This document shows, in pieces, positions 1-8,341 of a stretch of DNA of 42,447 bases; within the stretch, counting starts at the first letter, position 1, and the number at the start of each line of letters is the position of its first letter. Both the position numbers and the translations under genes were made by a program. Origin of the DNA: Elusimicrobia bacterium UBA5214 (lineage in GTDB: Bacteria > Elusimicrobiota > UBA5214); assembly GCA_002412545.1 (NCBI GenBank), contig DHVG01000009.1, positions 1 through 42,447 of the forward strand. The letters are read 5' to 3'. The notes beneath the pieces are model-generated. The model worked only from the letters and a program-made list of their open reading frames with translations, was not told the origin of the DNA and did not search any database.

Positions 1-76
1 TGAATTAATTTTTTACTCTTTTGGGTTTTAGGCAATATTTTCCATTGTTTCTAATTCAGTAACTGACTTGACTAAC

Positions 77-228
77 CCCCGCACCTTTGCTCAAAATATT
101 GATGCTCCCTTCTTCGGTCTACTCAGAATGGTGAACTTTGTTGAACCATAAAATTTGGATGACCGCAGGCTACCGACACCTCCCCGGTATGCAGCAGAAC
201 GGTGCATACCACGGACAAAGGTGCGGGG
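77..228. repeat. Short inverted-repeat element, CCCCGC-ended (copy A)
   Basis: A 152-bp element bounded by a perfect 13-bp inverted repeat, CCCCGCACCTTTG at 77-89 and CAAAGGTGCGGGG at 216-228. Inside is a second hairpin (GGTATGCA ... TGCATACC, about 187-211). It encodes no convincing protein. The end sequence recurs at 14017-14127 and 16282-16380, so this looks like a non-autonomous mobile or REP-like element. Bases 1-76 hold no gene I can support. A short minus-strand reading frame there ends near base 48, but a TGA lies just upstream of it. Confidence 0.7.
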
Positions 229-273
229 TAAATTGACTTACTCGGGTCAACCCTATTAAAACAACAACTGTCT

Positions 274-1185
274 TTAAGGGTAGACTTTTTTTGCTTCGGC
301 ATAACCGGCAGAAATTGCTGCTCCGATTTTTTCCGGCCGGAATTGAAGAGTACCGATAACTTCTTCTTCGGGGGCAATCTCAATAAATTCAATTTCACGA
401 TGTTTTTCGTGAATAAAGTTTATGTTTTTATACAATTCTTCTGTCTTATTTCCTAAATTCTCCGCTCTCTTTTTCAATTCGTTCCAGGAACGGATATTGG
501 CATTAATCATTTCCGCAATGCGTAAATCATTCGCACATACTTCGGCAAGGATAATATCTAAACTTCTTACCCCGATATCAATCAGCCGGCGATATTCTTT
601 ATTTTCTTGCCGCACATTCGTTGATGCAGCAAGAATAACAAAAATTCTTTCCGCCCCGAGATTAATTGCCGTAGATAGCGGGGTAATCTCGCGCACCCCG
701 CCGTCAATGATTTGTTCCCGGTCTAAATTTATCGGTTCAAAAGTTACCGGGATAGCGGTGCTGGCTAAAATCCATCTTTTTAAATCGGGATAATTCTGGT
801 TAACCGAAATATATTCACCGGTCTGCAGAGAAACTGTCCCGATTCTCAATTCTTTACCCGAATTTCTGATTTTTTCCGGGTCAACATAACAGTCAATCTT
901 TTTCCATAAGGGACGGTTGCAGTAGACACTATCGGCACCGAAAAGTCCGCCTAAGATACCAAATAGTCGCTGATGGAATATATCCCGGTGCGATTTTATC
1001 TCCTGCCATATTTTTTTTAGCGTATTGAAATCACCCTGGGCAACCATTGAGGCATTGAGTGCACCTGCGGAAACACCGCAGATAATTTCAAAATCTATCT
1101 TCTTTTCGTTAATTAAATAATCAAGTGCGCCGACTTGAAATGCACCTTTTGCTCCCCCACCACTGAGAACTACTGCGGTCTTCAT
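274..1185 (-). CDS. Patatin-like phospholipase (RssA/YlbK-type)
   Basis: A 303-residue protein with the patatin fold signatures. A glycine-rich oxyanion motif GGGAKGAFQVGAL lies at residues 9-21, the nucleophile elbow is GVSAG (Ser about residue 39), and the catalytic Asp is in DGGVREI. Together these give the Ser-Asp dyad of bacterial patatins, which hydrolyse acyl esters of phospholipids or other lipids. No signal peptide is visible, so it is probably cytosolic or peripheral. The ATG at 1185 follows GGAG seven bases upstream. It is the last gene of the minus-strand run, 81 bases after dgt, with a repeat-rich gap between. Its substrate cannot be told from sequence. Confidence 0.88.
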   Translation of the reverse strand: MKTAVVLSGGGAKGAFQVGALDYLINEKKIDFEIICGVSAGALNASMVAQGDFNTLKKIWQEIKSHRDIFHQRLFGILGGLFGADSVYCNRPLWKKIDCYVDPEKIRNSGKELRIGTVSLQTGEYISVNQNYPDLKRWILASTAIPVTFEPINLDREQIIDGGVREITPLSTAINLGAERIFVILAASTNVRQENKEYRRLIDIGVRSLDIILAEVCANDLRIAEMINANIRSWNELKKRAENLGNKTEELYKNINFIHEKHREIEFIEIAPEEEVIGTLQFRPEKIGAAISAGYAEAKKVYP

Positions 1186-1266
1186 TACTTACTCCGTATG
1201 ATTACAGTGATTTAAACAAACGATTACAGCGACAAACAACGATTTAAGAACTGTCTAACTTCCTAA

Positions 1267-2343
1267 CTATTTAACTTGAATATAAAGTTCTTGTGCTTTT
1301 GCATCGGTTAGCGAAGCGAGAAAATCAATTACGAACCTTACCTGCCTATTTTCCAGGTTTGCTCTCTTTCTTATCCAGGGCATTTCTTTCAAAACTAAAT
1401 CAAAATTGTTCAGATAGTAATCGTATAATTTAGATAAAATTTCGTTTGCTCTTTTTTCTTCACCGGCAATAGACGGTAAAGTATAAACTTCCTGAAAAAG
1501 AAAATCACGCAAAGTAGTGGTCGCTTTCATTACTTCCGGAGACATTTGTATTTTTTTATTCTTTTCCAGCTGACTGCCTTGCTCAATGATACTTTTTACC
1601 ATGGTATCAATCCGTTTACCGTGCGAATTGCCTAAAATTTTAATCGGTTCACGGGGTAACTGCTCCCCTTTAAGCAGTCCCATATTGATTGCATCGTCAA
1701 TATCGTGGTTGATATAAGCAATCCAGTCGGCAAATTGGACAATTTCACCTTCTAAAGTGATTGGCTGATTAGGTTCACCGTAGAATTCCTTAGAGGTTTC
1801 ATAATTCATTTTTCTTCGTCTTGCATGTTTAAGTATGCCGTCACGCACTTCGTAAGTCAGATTTAAACCTTGCCCGTTCTTTTCTAAAAGGTCAACCACC
1901 CTTAATGACTGTTCGGCATGATGGAACCCTTTAAGGCAATTACCCTTGAGACGGTCGCCTCTTTTAGCAAGACGGTCTAAGATTTTCTCGCCGATATGTC
2001 CGAAAGGGGTATGCCCTAAATCATGTCCGAAAGCAATCGCTTCAGTCAAGTCCTCATTTAAGCGTAAAGCACGGGCAATCGTCCGGGCAATCTGGCTTAC
2101 TTCCAGGGTATGGGTCAGCCGGGTACGGAATTTTTCACCGGTTGTGGATAGAAAAACATTAGTTTTGTATTTCAAAAGACGGAAAGAAAGGGAATGTAAA
2201 ATACGGTCTTTATCTTTTTGGTAGGCGGTACGTACCGGACACTCTTCTTCCGGTTTTACCCGTCCCCGCGTGTTGGTAGAAAGTTGAGCATCGGGTGAGA
2301 GATGTTCTTTTTCTTCTTTCTCTAAGAGTTGACGGATAAGCAT
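1267..2343 (-). CDS. dgt: Deoxyguanosinetriphosphate triphosphohydrolase (dGTPase-like, HD superfamily)
   Basis: A 358-residue HD-domain phosphohydrolase of the dGTPase family, which hydrolyses dNTPs to deoxynucleoside and triphosphate and so limits dNTP pools. The metal-binding set is complete: His in TRLTHTLEVSQ, His-Asp in FGHDLGHTPFGH, and a distal Asp in FADWIAYINHDIDD. The N-terminal RGR...EEECPVRTAYQKDKDRI segment is typical of this family. Length fits the shorter (type 2) branch, which often acts on several dNTPs, so strict dGTP specificity is not assured. There is no strong Shine-Dalgarno sequence before the ATG at 2343; a start slightly downstream is possible. Confidence 0.9.
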   Translation of the reverse strand: MLIRQLLEKEEKEHLSPDAQLSTNTRGRVKPEEECPVRTAYQKDKDRILHSLSFRLLKYKTNVFLSTTGEKFRTRLTHTLEVSQIARTIARALRLNEDLTEAIAFGHDLGHTPFGHIGEKILDRLAKRGDRLKGNCLKGFHHAEQSLRVVDLLEKNGQGLNLTYEVRDGILKHARRRKMNYETSKEFYGEPNQPITLEGEIVQFADWIAYINHDIDDAINMGLLKGEQLPREPIKILGNSHGKRIDTMVKSIIEQGSQLEKNKKIQMSPEVMKATTTLRDFLFQEVYTLPSIAGEEKRANEILSKLYDYYLNNFDLVLKEMPWIRKRANLENRQVRFVIDFLASLTDAKAQELYIQVK

Positions 2344-2393
2344 TGTCTTAGACCGTAATCAGACTTTTTTAAATCACTGAAATCATTTTTCTA

Positions 2394-3308
2394 TTAGAGG
2401 GATTCAAAATGGGTTAAATCTTTGAAAGCACCGAAACGCTGTTCTATCTCGGTAAGAGTCAAAGTTTTGAACCGTTGAATACTGAAATCTTCAACATCAA
2501 AAGAAGCCATGACACTACCAAAAATTATTGCCCGACGGATATTCCGCTCGCTAAGATTCCCCATTTTTGCTAAATAACCAAGAAAACCGCCGGCAAAACT
2601 ATCTCCGGCACCGGTAGGGTCGTAGACAAATTCTAAAGGATAACCGGGAGCAGAAAATATTGAATTCTTGGTAAAACATAAAGCACCGTATTCGCCACGT
2701 TTTACCAAAATTGCTCTCGGACCTAAGGACAAAATTTTCCGTGCCGCTTTTACTAAGTTTACTTCACTGGAAAATTGTCTTGTTTCCGCTTCATTTATTA
2801 CCAAGATATCTACTTTTTTAAGTGTTTTCCTCAATTGTTCCGGTTTATTTTCAATCCAGTAGTTCATCGTATCACAAACCACTAAAGACGGTTTTTTTAC
2901 CTGTTCAAGCACTCGCTTTTGCAGTTGCGGGTCAATATTAGCTAAGAAAATGAATCCGGTATTCTTATAATCTTCCGGCAGGTGCGGCTGAAAATTTTCA
3001 AAAACATTAAGTTGTGTCTCTAAAGTTTTTGCCTCGTTCAAATTGTAACTGTATTCACCTTTCCAGCGAAATGTTTTGCCCGGGATTTTCTCCAGACCTC
3101 TCAAATCAATCCCGCGTGATTCTAAAAGTTTAGCGTGTCTATCCGGGAAATCTTCACCGACTACGGCAACTAATTTAATTTTGGTAAAGAAACTTGCCGC
3201 CAAGGAAAAATATACCGCCGACCCGCCGAGTGCCTCCTCAACCTCACCGAAAGGTGTTTTCACTGTATCCAGTGCTACCGAACCAACCACCAAAATATCT
3301 TTACTCAT
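2394..3308 (-). CDS. PfkB-family carbohydrate (ribokinase-like) kinase
   Basis: A 304-residue sugar or nucleoside kinase of the PfkB/ribokinase superfamily. The N-terminal LVVGSVALDTV strand and GGSAVYFSLAA substrate loop are present, and the C-terminal PfkB signature DPTGAGDSFAGGFLGYLA includes the catalytic Asp and the anion hole. The substrate is not evident. The start codon overlaps the end of mtnP by 4 bases, so the two are translationally coupled and probably act in one pathway. Candidate substrates are the sugar phosphate released by mtnP (a 5-methylthioribose or ribose 1-phosphate) or a nucleoside; this is inference from context only. Confidence 0.85.
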   Translation of the reverse strand: MSKDILVVGSVALDTVKTPFGEVEEALGGSAVYFSLAASFFTKIKLVAVVGEDFPDRHAKLLESRGIDLRGLEKIPGKTFRWKGEYSYNLNEAKTLETQLNVFENFQPHLPEDYKNTGFIFLANIDPQLQKRVLEQVKKPSLVVCDTMNYWIENKPEQLRKTLKKVDILVINEAETRQFSSEVNLVKAARKILSLGPRAILVKRGEYGALCFTKNSIFSAPGYPLEFVYDPTGAGDSFAGGFLGYLAKMGNLSERNIRRAIIFGSVMASFDVEDFSIQRFKTLTLTEIEQRFGAFKDLTHFESL

Positions 3309-4165
3309 ACATACTTACCAATCAAAAGTTTAAGTTTGTTATAGACCTTCTTATCCATTTTATTTTTTGCCGTAATCACTGCGTATTTCATTGCCGTAGC
3401 ACATTCACAGTTACGTTTCCGGTCTAAATTTGGTAAAACAGTTTTGATTAATTTTTTAACATTTTCTACATTCGCTTTCATATTGTTGAGTACGGTTTTA
3501 ATCGTCACATGTTCTTCTTCTTTCCAGACATCATAATCAGTAACTAAACCAATGGTTGCATAACAGATTTCTGCCTCTCTTGCAAGTTTTGCTTCTGGTA
3601 AAGCGGTCATCCCGATAATCGAAAATCCGAGGAGACGGTTCACTGCTGATTCCGCTTTAGTGGAGAACTGCGGTCCTTCAATACAGACATAAGTACCGCC
3701 GAGATGAACCGGTAAGTTTAAAGATTTCGCTGAATGATAAAGAGACATTGTAAGTTCACTACAAAAAGGATGAGCAAAACCTACATGCCCGACTAAACCG
3801 GATTGGAAAAAACTGGAAACCCGCATCTTTGTCCGGTCAAAAAGCTGGTCAGGAAGAACAAAATCACGGGGACGGATTTCTTCTCTCAATGAACCGCAGG
3901 CGGAAATAGCGATAATTTGTTCTACCCCGAGTTTTTTCAAAGCGTAAATATTCGCCCGCGAGTTAATCTCTGCCGGGATAACCCAATGTCCGCGACCATG
4001 TCTCGGCAAAAAAGCACAATTTATCCCTTCCAAATTACCGAGGATAATCTTATCCGAAGGTTGACCAAAAGGGGTATCAATTTTTACTTCCTTAACATTT
4101 TTTAAACCTTCAATTTCGTAAAGACCGCTACCACCAATAATCCCAATCTTCGCTTCTCCCTGCAT
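3305..4165 (-). CDS. mtnP: S-methyl-5'-thioadenosine phosphorylase
   Basis: A purine nucleoside phosphorylase-family enzyme of about 286 residues. Seen: phosphate-binding IGIIGGSGLY at the N terminus, PDQLFDRTK, CIEGPQFSTKAE, and the base-binding region GMTALPEAKLAREAE followed by TDYDVW. The Asp in TDYD is the residue that reads a 6-amino purine in this family, favouring methylthioadenosine over inosine or guanosine. It would cleave MTA to adenine and methylthioribose 1-phosphate in methionine salvage. I chose the ATG at 4165 because AAGGAG lies eight bases before it; an upstream in-frame start at 4189 precedes this site and is less likely. It overlaps the PfkB kinase by 4 bases. Confidence 0.88.
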   Translation of the reverse strand: MQGEAKIGIIGGSGLYEIEGLKNVKEVKIDTPFGQPSDKIILGNLEGINCAFLPRHGRGHWVIPAEINSRANIYALKKLGVEQIIAISACGSLREEIRPRDFVLPDQLFDRTKMRVSSFFQSGLVGHVGFAHPFCSELTMSLYHSAKSLNLPVHLGGTYVCIEGPQFSTKAESAVNRLLGFSIIGMTALPEAKLAREAEICYATIGLVTDYDVWKEEEHVTIKTVLNNMKANVENVKKLIKTVLPNLDRKRNCECATAMKYAVITAKNKMDKKVYNKLKLLIGKYV

Positions 4166-4242
4166 AAAAATTCTCCTTTCTCTCCTCAACCCACCCTCTC
4201 TCTCAAGGGACTGTCTGACAATTCAGTTTTTTTCTTTGTAGC

Positions 4243-4281
4243 GGTGCGATTTATCGCACCTTTTTGTCGCATAAATGCGAC
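4243..4281. repeat. Paired small hairpins in the mtnP-tkt gap
   Basis: Two perfect short inverted repeats stand side by side: GGTGCGAT-TT-ATCGCACC (4243-4260) and GTCGCAT-AA-ATGCGAC (4266-4281). They lie in the 268-bp space between mtnP and the transketolase C subunit, which has no gene. They are probably part of a dispersed repeat rather than a terminator for the minus-strand genes, because no T-run follows on that strand. Confidence 0.6.
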
Positions 4282-4364
4282 CGATACAGGGTTGTCCTTG
4301 TAATAAGTTGAGATAAAGAATAAATTTATTTTACAAAAAATTATGCTAAATTCAAAATCTTCTT

Positions 4365-4427
4365 GGCAAAAAAAATGCCCACCTCTCTCGCCTCGCTAAA
4401 GCTCCGGCGAAGCGGGTCGGCAGGCAA
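4365..4427 (-). terminator. Probable terminator after transketolase operon, built from a GC-rich repeat
   Basis: Reading the minus strand after the stop of the transketolase C subunit, a GC-rich imperfect hairpin (arms around CGCTTCGC and GCGAGGCG, about 4389-4420) is followed by a run of eight T (4368-4375). That is a plausible intrinsic terminator. The hairpin also resembles palindromic repeats at 21836-21889 and 23281-23358, so it may be a repeat with terminator function. Confidence 0.45.
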
Positions 4428-4457
4428 AATATTTTTTACCCAAATTGCTACCATTTC

Positions 4458-5507
4458 TTATCTCTTTCTGGTCAAAACATCTTTGGCTGATAACACAATA
4501 TCGGTTGCTTTTAATCCATATGCACACAGTAATTCTTCCGCTTCACCGGAACCGCCAAATTTATCTTTTACACCAACGATTCCCATCGGGACCGGATAAT
4601 TCTTTACCACTACTTCCGCTACTGCACTGCCCATTCCACCGTGAATTTGATGTTCTTCGGCGGTAACAATTGCTCCACATTCTTTAGCTGCCGAAACGAT
4701 TGTTTCTTCATCAAGCGGTTTGATTGTATGCAGGTTAACCACTCGTGTTTGGACACCTTCTTGAGATAAAATTTCTGCCGCTTTTAGTGCTTCCCAGACC
4801 ATACTCCCACTGGCAATGATTGCTAAATCATCACCTTGACGGAGAATGTTTGCTTTACCGATTTCAAACCGACTGGACTCGTCAGTAATCACTGGTAACG
4901 GTTCACGGGTTAATCTCAAATATAGCGGACCATAAATTTCGGCTGCGGCTAAGGTGGCCCTTCTTGCTTCCAGTGCATCACAGGGGACGATAATCTTCAT
5001 CCGCGGTAAACAACGCATCAGGGCAATATCTTCTAATGCCTGATGGGTAGCTCCGTCGGGTCCGGTAACTATACCCGCATGACTGCCGACAATTTTTACA
5101 TTCAGATTTGAATAACATACTGAATGACGAATTTGGTCCCACCCTTTACCGGTAATAAATATACTGTAAGCGGTAGCAAAAGGTATCTTGCCACTGGCGG
5201 CTAAACCTGCAGCAACACCAATGATGTCCTGTTCGGAGACACCGACATTAAAAAAACGTTCGGGAAATTTTTTTGCGAATGCACCGGTTCTTGTTGAAGA
5301 AGCAGTATCCGCATCTAAGACCACTACTTGCGGGTTCTTCTCCCCAAGAATAAGTATTGCTTCACCATAACCATCACGGGTTGCTTTTTTGGTAGGGGTT
5401 ACCTGCGGGGTAGTGCCGACTACCTGCGGGGCAGTACTCGCTGCTTTTAAAGTAGCTCCTGGGTCGCTTTCTCCGCCTGTTCCTTGGTCGGTGCTTTGCC
5501 GTGCCAT
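4458..5507 (-). CDS. Transketolase, C-terminal subunit
   Basis: A 349-residue subunit carrying the pyrimidine-binding and C-terminal domains of a split transketolase. Recognisable: ATRDGYGEAIL near residue 43, RFFNVGVSEQDIIGVAAGLA with the ThDP-activating Glu, GPDGATHQALEDIALMR, and a C-terminal GGMGSAVAEVV. With the N subunit it moves two-carbon units in the non-oxidative pentose phosphate pathway. The first 40 residues are an unusual low-complexity extension with a PQV-type repeat, arising because the gene starts inside the N-subunit gene (61-base overlap). The ATG at 5507 has AAGGAG at good spacing, and no other in-frame start is seen before the conserved region. Confidence 0.92.
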   Translation of the reverse strand: MARQSTDQGTGGESDPGATLKAASTAPQVVGTTPQVTPTKKATRDGYGEAILILGEKNPQVVVLDADTASSTRTGAFAKKFPERFFNVGVSEQDIIGVAAGLAASGKIPFATAYSIFITGKGWDQIRHSVCYSNLNVKIVGSHAGIVTGPDGATHQALEDIALMRCLPRMKIIVPCDALEARRATLAAAEIYGPLYLRLTREPLPVITDESSRFEIGKANILRQGDDLAIIASGSMVWEALKAAEILSQEGVQTRVVNLHTIKPLDEETIVSAAKECGAIVTAEEHQIHGGMGSAVAEVVVKNYPVPMGIVGVKDKFGGSGEAEELLCAYGLKATDIVLSAKDVLTRKR

Positions 5508-6277
5508 TGATTATCTCCTTCTATAAAAGATACACCTTTACCTTTAATTGTATGGGCAATAATTGCCGTTGGAAAACCTCTAATCTTTTTTGCTTGCTCA
5601 AAAGCATTATCTATTTCGTTATAATTGTGTCCATCAATTTCAATCGTTTGCCAGCCAAATGACTGCCATTTAGCAGTTAAGGGTGCCATATTTTTTATCT
5701 CATCAAGTTTACCATCAAGTTGAAAACCATTATAATCAACAATTGCACAGAGATTGTCTAATTTATAATGGCTGGCAGTAAGCACAGCTTCCCAGACTTG
5801 TCCTTCGTCAAGTTCACCGTCACCTAACATACAATACACACGATAATTTTTTTTATCTAAACGACCACTTAAAGCGATACCGCAAGCAAAAGATAAACCC
5901 TGTCCTAATGCACCACTGGTATTTTCTATTCCCGGTAAACCTTTATCTAACGCCGGGTGCCCCTGGAGACGGGTATGTAGTTTACGAAAAGTTAATAATT
6001 CTTCCGGAGGGAAATATCCCGCTCTGGCTAAACAAGCATATAAGGCAGAGCAAGCATGCCCTTTAGAAAGAATAAAACGGTCACGCTCTTCCCATTGTGG
6101 ATTTTTTGGATTATGCCGCATTTGTTTAAAATATAAAACCGCGAGAATATCCGTCATTGATAATGAACCACCCGGATGACCACTTTTTGCCTCGGTAATC
6201 ATTGCAATAATATCCCGCCGAATCTGTTTAGCAATTTTTTCTAGACCGGAATAATCTGTCCTTTTGCAGTTGTTCAT
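5447..6277 (-). CDS. Transketolase, N-terminal subunit
   Basis: A 276-residue subunit with the thiamine diphosphate and metal-binding half of transketolase. Seen: SGHPGGSLSMTDILAVLYF, GHPALDKGLPGIENTSGALGQGLS, the ThDP motif GDGELDEGQVWEA ending in DYNGFQLDG, and HTIKGKGVSF. Together with the following gene it forms the full enzyme. Split transketolases are common in archaea and many deep bacterial lineages. Its start overlaps the end of the DnaA-like gene by 4 bases (ATGA type), suggesting one transcript. With tpiA and rpiB nearby, this stretch carries several central sugar-phosphate enzymes. Confidence 0.93.
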   Translation of the reverse strand: MNNCKRTDYSGLEKIAKQIRRDIIAMITEAKSGHPGGSLSMTDILAVLYFKQMRHNPKNPQWEERDRFILSKGHACSALYACLARAGYFPPEELLTFRKLHTRLQGHPALDKGLPGIENTSGALGQGLSFACGIALSGRLDKKNYRVYCMLGDGELDEGQVWEAVLTASHYKLDNLCAIVDYNGFQLDGKLDEIKNMAPLTAKWQSFGWQTIEIDGHNYNEIDNAFEQAKKIRGFPTAIIAHTIKGKGVSFIEGDNQWHGKAPTKEQAEKATQELL

Positions 6278-7620
6278 TTATTCATCTCCAAATGCTTAAT
6301 CAGGGTAATATCCAAAGCAAGATTTAAATAGCGATGTTCACGATTTAATTCTTTATAAGGAATAAAAAGTAAAGAAATTTTTTCGGTCTCGGCTAAGGTA
6401 GACAGATGTAAAGAAAATTCACTATCCAAAACTCCACTCCCGGGCGGTGGACCAAGGATAATGGCAACATTTACTTTATTCGTTTTACATAATTCAGTAA
6501 AGAAAGCATAGTTAATTTTACCTTTTAGATTATATTCTTTTTCAAACATTGGTTCTAAACAAAATTTAAGTTTATGTTTTTTAATAATTTCCATAAATTT
6601 ATTTTTCATTGTTTGTAAATCTATACCTTTATCTTCAGGATAGAAGAAAGCAACCTCTACTGGAAGTAAACTGAGGTCAATTTCCGCTGAGGGAACATTG
6701 TAAACTCCTGTTATTGGTTGCGGAATTACTCCCGGTGCTTGTGAAGGTATTACTGGTGGTTGCTGAACTGTTGACGGTGCCTGCGTAGACACTGCCGGTC
6801 GTTGTGGAACGACTGCCGGTCGCTGCGGAACGACTGCCGGTGCGGTTTCTACTTCAGGTTCAAGTTCAGCCATTAGTTCTTTAACCAAATCCATAGTTAT
6901 TTCAAGTTTATTAATTTTGGCAAAGGCAGATAATCTCTTTAAGAAACCTTCTAACTCACGAATATTAGAAATAAGTCTGGTAGCGATAAACTTCAACATC
7001 TCTTCACTGAGTTCAATATTTTCATGTTCACTTTTTTTCTTTAGAATTGCAATTCGTGTCTCTAAGTTTGGTGGTTTAATATCGGCAATTAGACCCCATT
7101 CAAACCGTGAACGTAAACGGTCCTCAAGCAAGGTTAACTGTTTTGGTGGACGGTCAGAAGTCAAAACAATTTGTTTAGCATTTTCGTAAAGAATATTAAA
7201 AGTATGAAAAAATTCCTCCTGAGTAGATTCCGACTCCGCAAGAAATTGCACATCATCAACTAAAAGTAAATCTAAATTACGGTAACGGTCACGGAAAGAT
7301 TGAATTTCACCGCGTCTAATTGCTTCAATTACTTCTGAAGTAAACTTTTCACTTGTAACATAAAAAGTTTTGCTCTCCGGATTTTTATCTTTTGCATGAT
7401 GGCCAATCGCTTGCATTAAATGTGTTTTCCCTAAACCAACACCACCATAAATGAAAAAAGGATTATAGGCTTTCCCAATATTTTCGGCAACCGCTAATGC
7501 AGCCGCATGGATGAAACGATTATTCAAACCAACAATAAATTCTTCAAATGTATAGTTGGGATTAAGTTTCAGTTCCCAGAAGGATTCTTCTTTCTTTCCG
7601 TTGGATTCTTTTCTTGGCAT
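6274..7620 (-). CDS. DnaA-like AAA+ ATPase lacking the DnaA DNA-binding domain
   Basis: A 448-residue protein. Residues about 12-255 match DnaA domain III closely: LNPNYTFEEFIVG, Walker A GGVGLGKTH (59-67), Walker B LLLVDDVQFL (118-127), STQEEFFHTFN, sensor 1 VLTSDRPPK, the arginine-finger region DRLRSRFEWGL, and sensor 2 SNIRELEGFLKR. There is no DnaA domain I. The C-terminal domain IV helix-turn-helix and DnaA-box signature are absent. Instead a Pro/Gln/Val-rich linker (about 258-305, with an 8-residue tandem repeat) leads to a roughly 130-residue alternating beta/alpha domain I do not recognise. It is therefore probably not the replication initiator itself, but a paralogue able to bind ATP and perhaps join DnaA-type filaments. 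It overlaps the transketolase N gene by 4 bases. Confidence 0.85.
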   Translation of the reverse strand: MPRKESNGKKEESFWELKLNPNYTFEEFIVGLNNRFIHAAALAVAENIGKAYNPFFIYGGVGLGKTHLMQAIGHHAKDKNPESKTFYVTSEKFTSEVIEAIRRGEIQSFRDRYRNLDLLLVDDVQFLAESESTQEEFFHTFNILYENAKQIVLTSDRPPKQLTLLEDRLRSRFEWGLIADIKPPNLETRIAILKKKSEHENIELSEEMLKFIATRLISNIRELEGFLKRLSAFAKINKLEITMDLVKELMAELEPEVETAPAVVPQRPAVVPQRPAVSTQAPSTVQQPPVIPSQAPGVIPQPITGVYNVPSAEIDLSLLPVEVAFFYPEDKGIDLQTMKNKFMEIIKKHKLKFCLEPMFEKEYNLKGKINYAFFTELCKTNKVNVAIILGPPPGSGVLDSEFSLHLSTLAETEKISLLFIPYKELNREHRYLNLALDITLIKHLEMNK

Positions 7621-7747
7621 TTTTTTCCGCTAAAGCGCCAAATTTCCGCCCGATAGGTCATGGTCTACCGATAAACCACCAAATTTTATTTCTTGGCGTT
7701 TTGGCGGATTTTTTTGCGGTTTCGCGTATGTTTAGCGTTTTTGCGTC
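7621..7747. repeat. Intergenic repeat cluster containing a 25-base word shared with 35436-35460
   Basis: This gap holds no gene. It has two repeated words. The segment 7647-7671 is the exact reverse complement of 35436-35460, a near-palindrome centred on CATG. Around 7691-7706 is the word CTTGGCGTTTTGGCGG, with relatives at 24895-24926 and 35421-35434. These are dispersed repeat fragments in composite arrangement. Confidence 0.65.
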
Positions 7748-8341
7748 TTAGTATAATTCTTTCCAATATTTGCGCAATGAGTGTAAAAAATAGCGGACTA
7801 CATTTCCAGTAGCGGTTTGAATATCCAGCCCTTCGTAAGTATAAGAATCTGCCCAAATTACTTCACCGGATTTAGGGTCAACCATTTTTGCGGCAATACC
7901 AATCGTTGCATTAGTAACCAAAATTTGACTTCCTTCTAAACCAGCAATTCTTCCCCAGGCATATCCGTAAGTCCCGCTTATCTCAGTCAAAGAAGGATAA
8001 ATAATTATTTTTTGGTCAGTAGTTCCTTCTCCTAAATATACTAAAAATTTGCGTTCCGGTAAATAGCGTGTCACTGCACCGGTCACCAAAATGTCAATTT
8101 CTCTCTCGGGTTTAGTTTCTTTACCCACCTCTTTTACAATCAATCCTTTCTTCAAAAATTGACGGATGAATTCTTCTTGGACAATTTTTCCTGATTCACC
8201 TTCCCCGCCGAATTCACTTACACCAATTATCTTAATTTGTGAGAAATCGTATCCAGTTTTAATTGCTAAACGGGTCGGAGCACAGGCAATTAAGACAGTA
8301 GAGAGTAGAAAGTAGAGAGTAGAGAGTAGAAATTTCCCCAT
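7748..8341 (-). CDS. Predicted outer-membrane or periplasmic lipoprotein, CsgG/curli-assembly-like
   Basis: A 197-residue protein with an N-terminal hydrophobic stretch ending in the lipobox LIAC, so it is probably a lipoprotein lipidated on Cys20. The mature part resembles CsgG/FlgO/LpoB-like lipoproteins in general pattern: an early strand IKIIGVSEF, a middle region on recomputed external parameters, and a late segment ATIGIAAKMVDPKSGEVIWAD followed by an amphipathic helix. That assignment is tentative. The signal peptide is encoded by a simple repeat of the words TAGAGAG and TAGAAAG (8297-8330), giving the duplicated FLLST. It directly follows the TPR gene (1-base overlap), so the two are likely co-expressed in the envelope. 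Confidence 0.6.
   Translation of the reverse strand: MGKFLLSTLYFLLSTVLIACAPTRLAIKTGYDFSQIKIIGVSEFGGEGESGKIVQEEFIRQFLKKGLIVKEVGKETKPEREIDILVTGAVTRYLPERKFLVYLGEGTTDQKIIIYPSLTEISGTYGYAWGRIAGLEGSQILVTNATIGIAAKMVDPKSGEVIWADSYTYEGLDIQTATGNVVRYFLHSLRKYWKELY

Noticed and set aside
123..398. Small minus-strand open frame near the left edge (91 codons)
   Set aside because: It lies mostly inside repeat copy A and the end of the patatin gene, in another frame, with no recognisable domain or ribosome site.
4243..4281. Riboswitch or terminator upstream of mtnP
   Set aside because: These two hairpins are downstream-side or neutral for minus-strand genes, lack a T-run on that strand, and match no aptamer pattern I know.
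6274..7620. Calling this gene dnaA and looking for an origin beside it
   Set aside because: No domain IV, no domain I, no DnaA-box cluster visible, and the neighbours are not dnaN, recF or gyrB.
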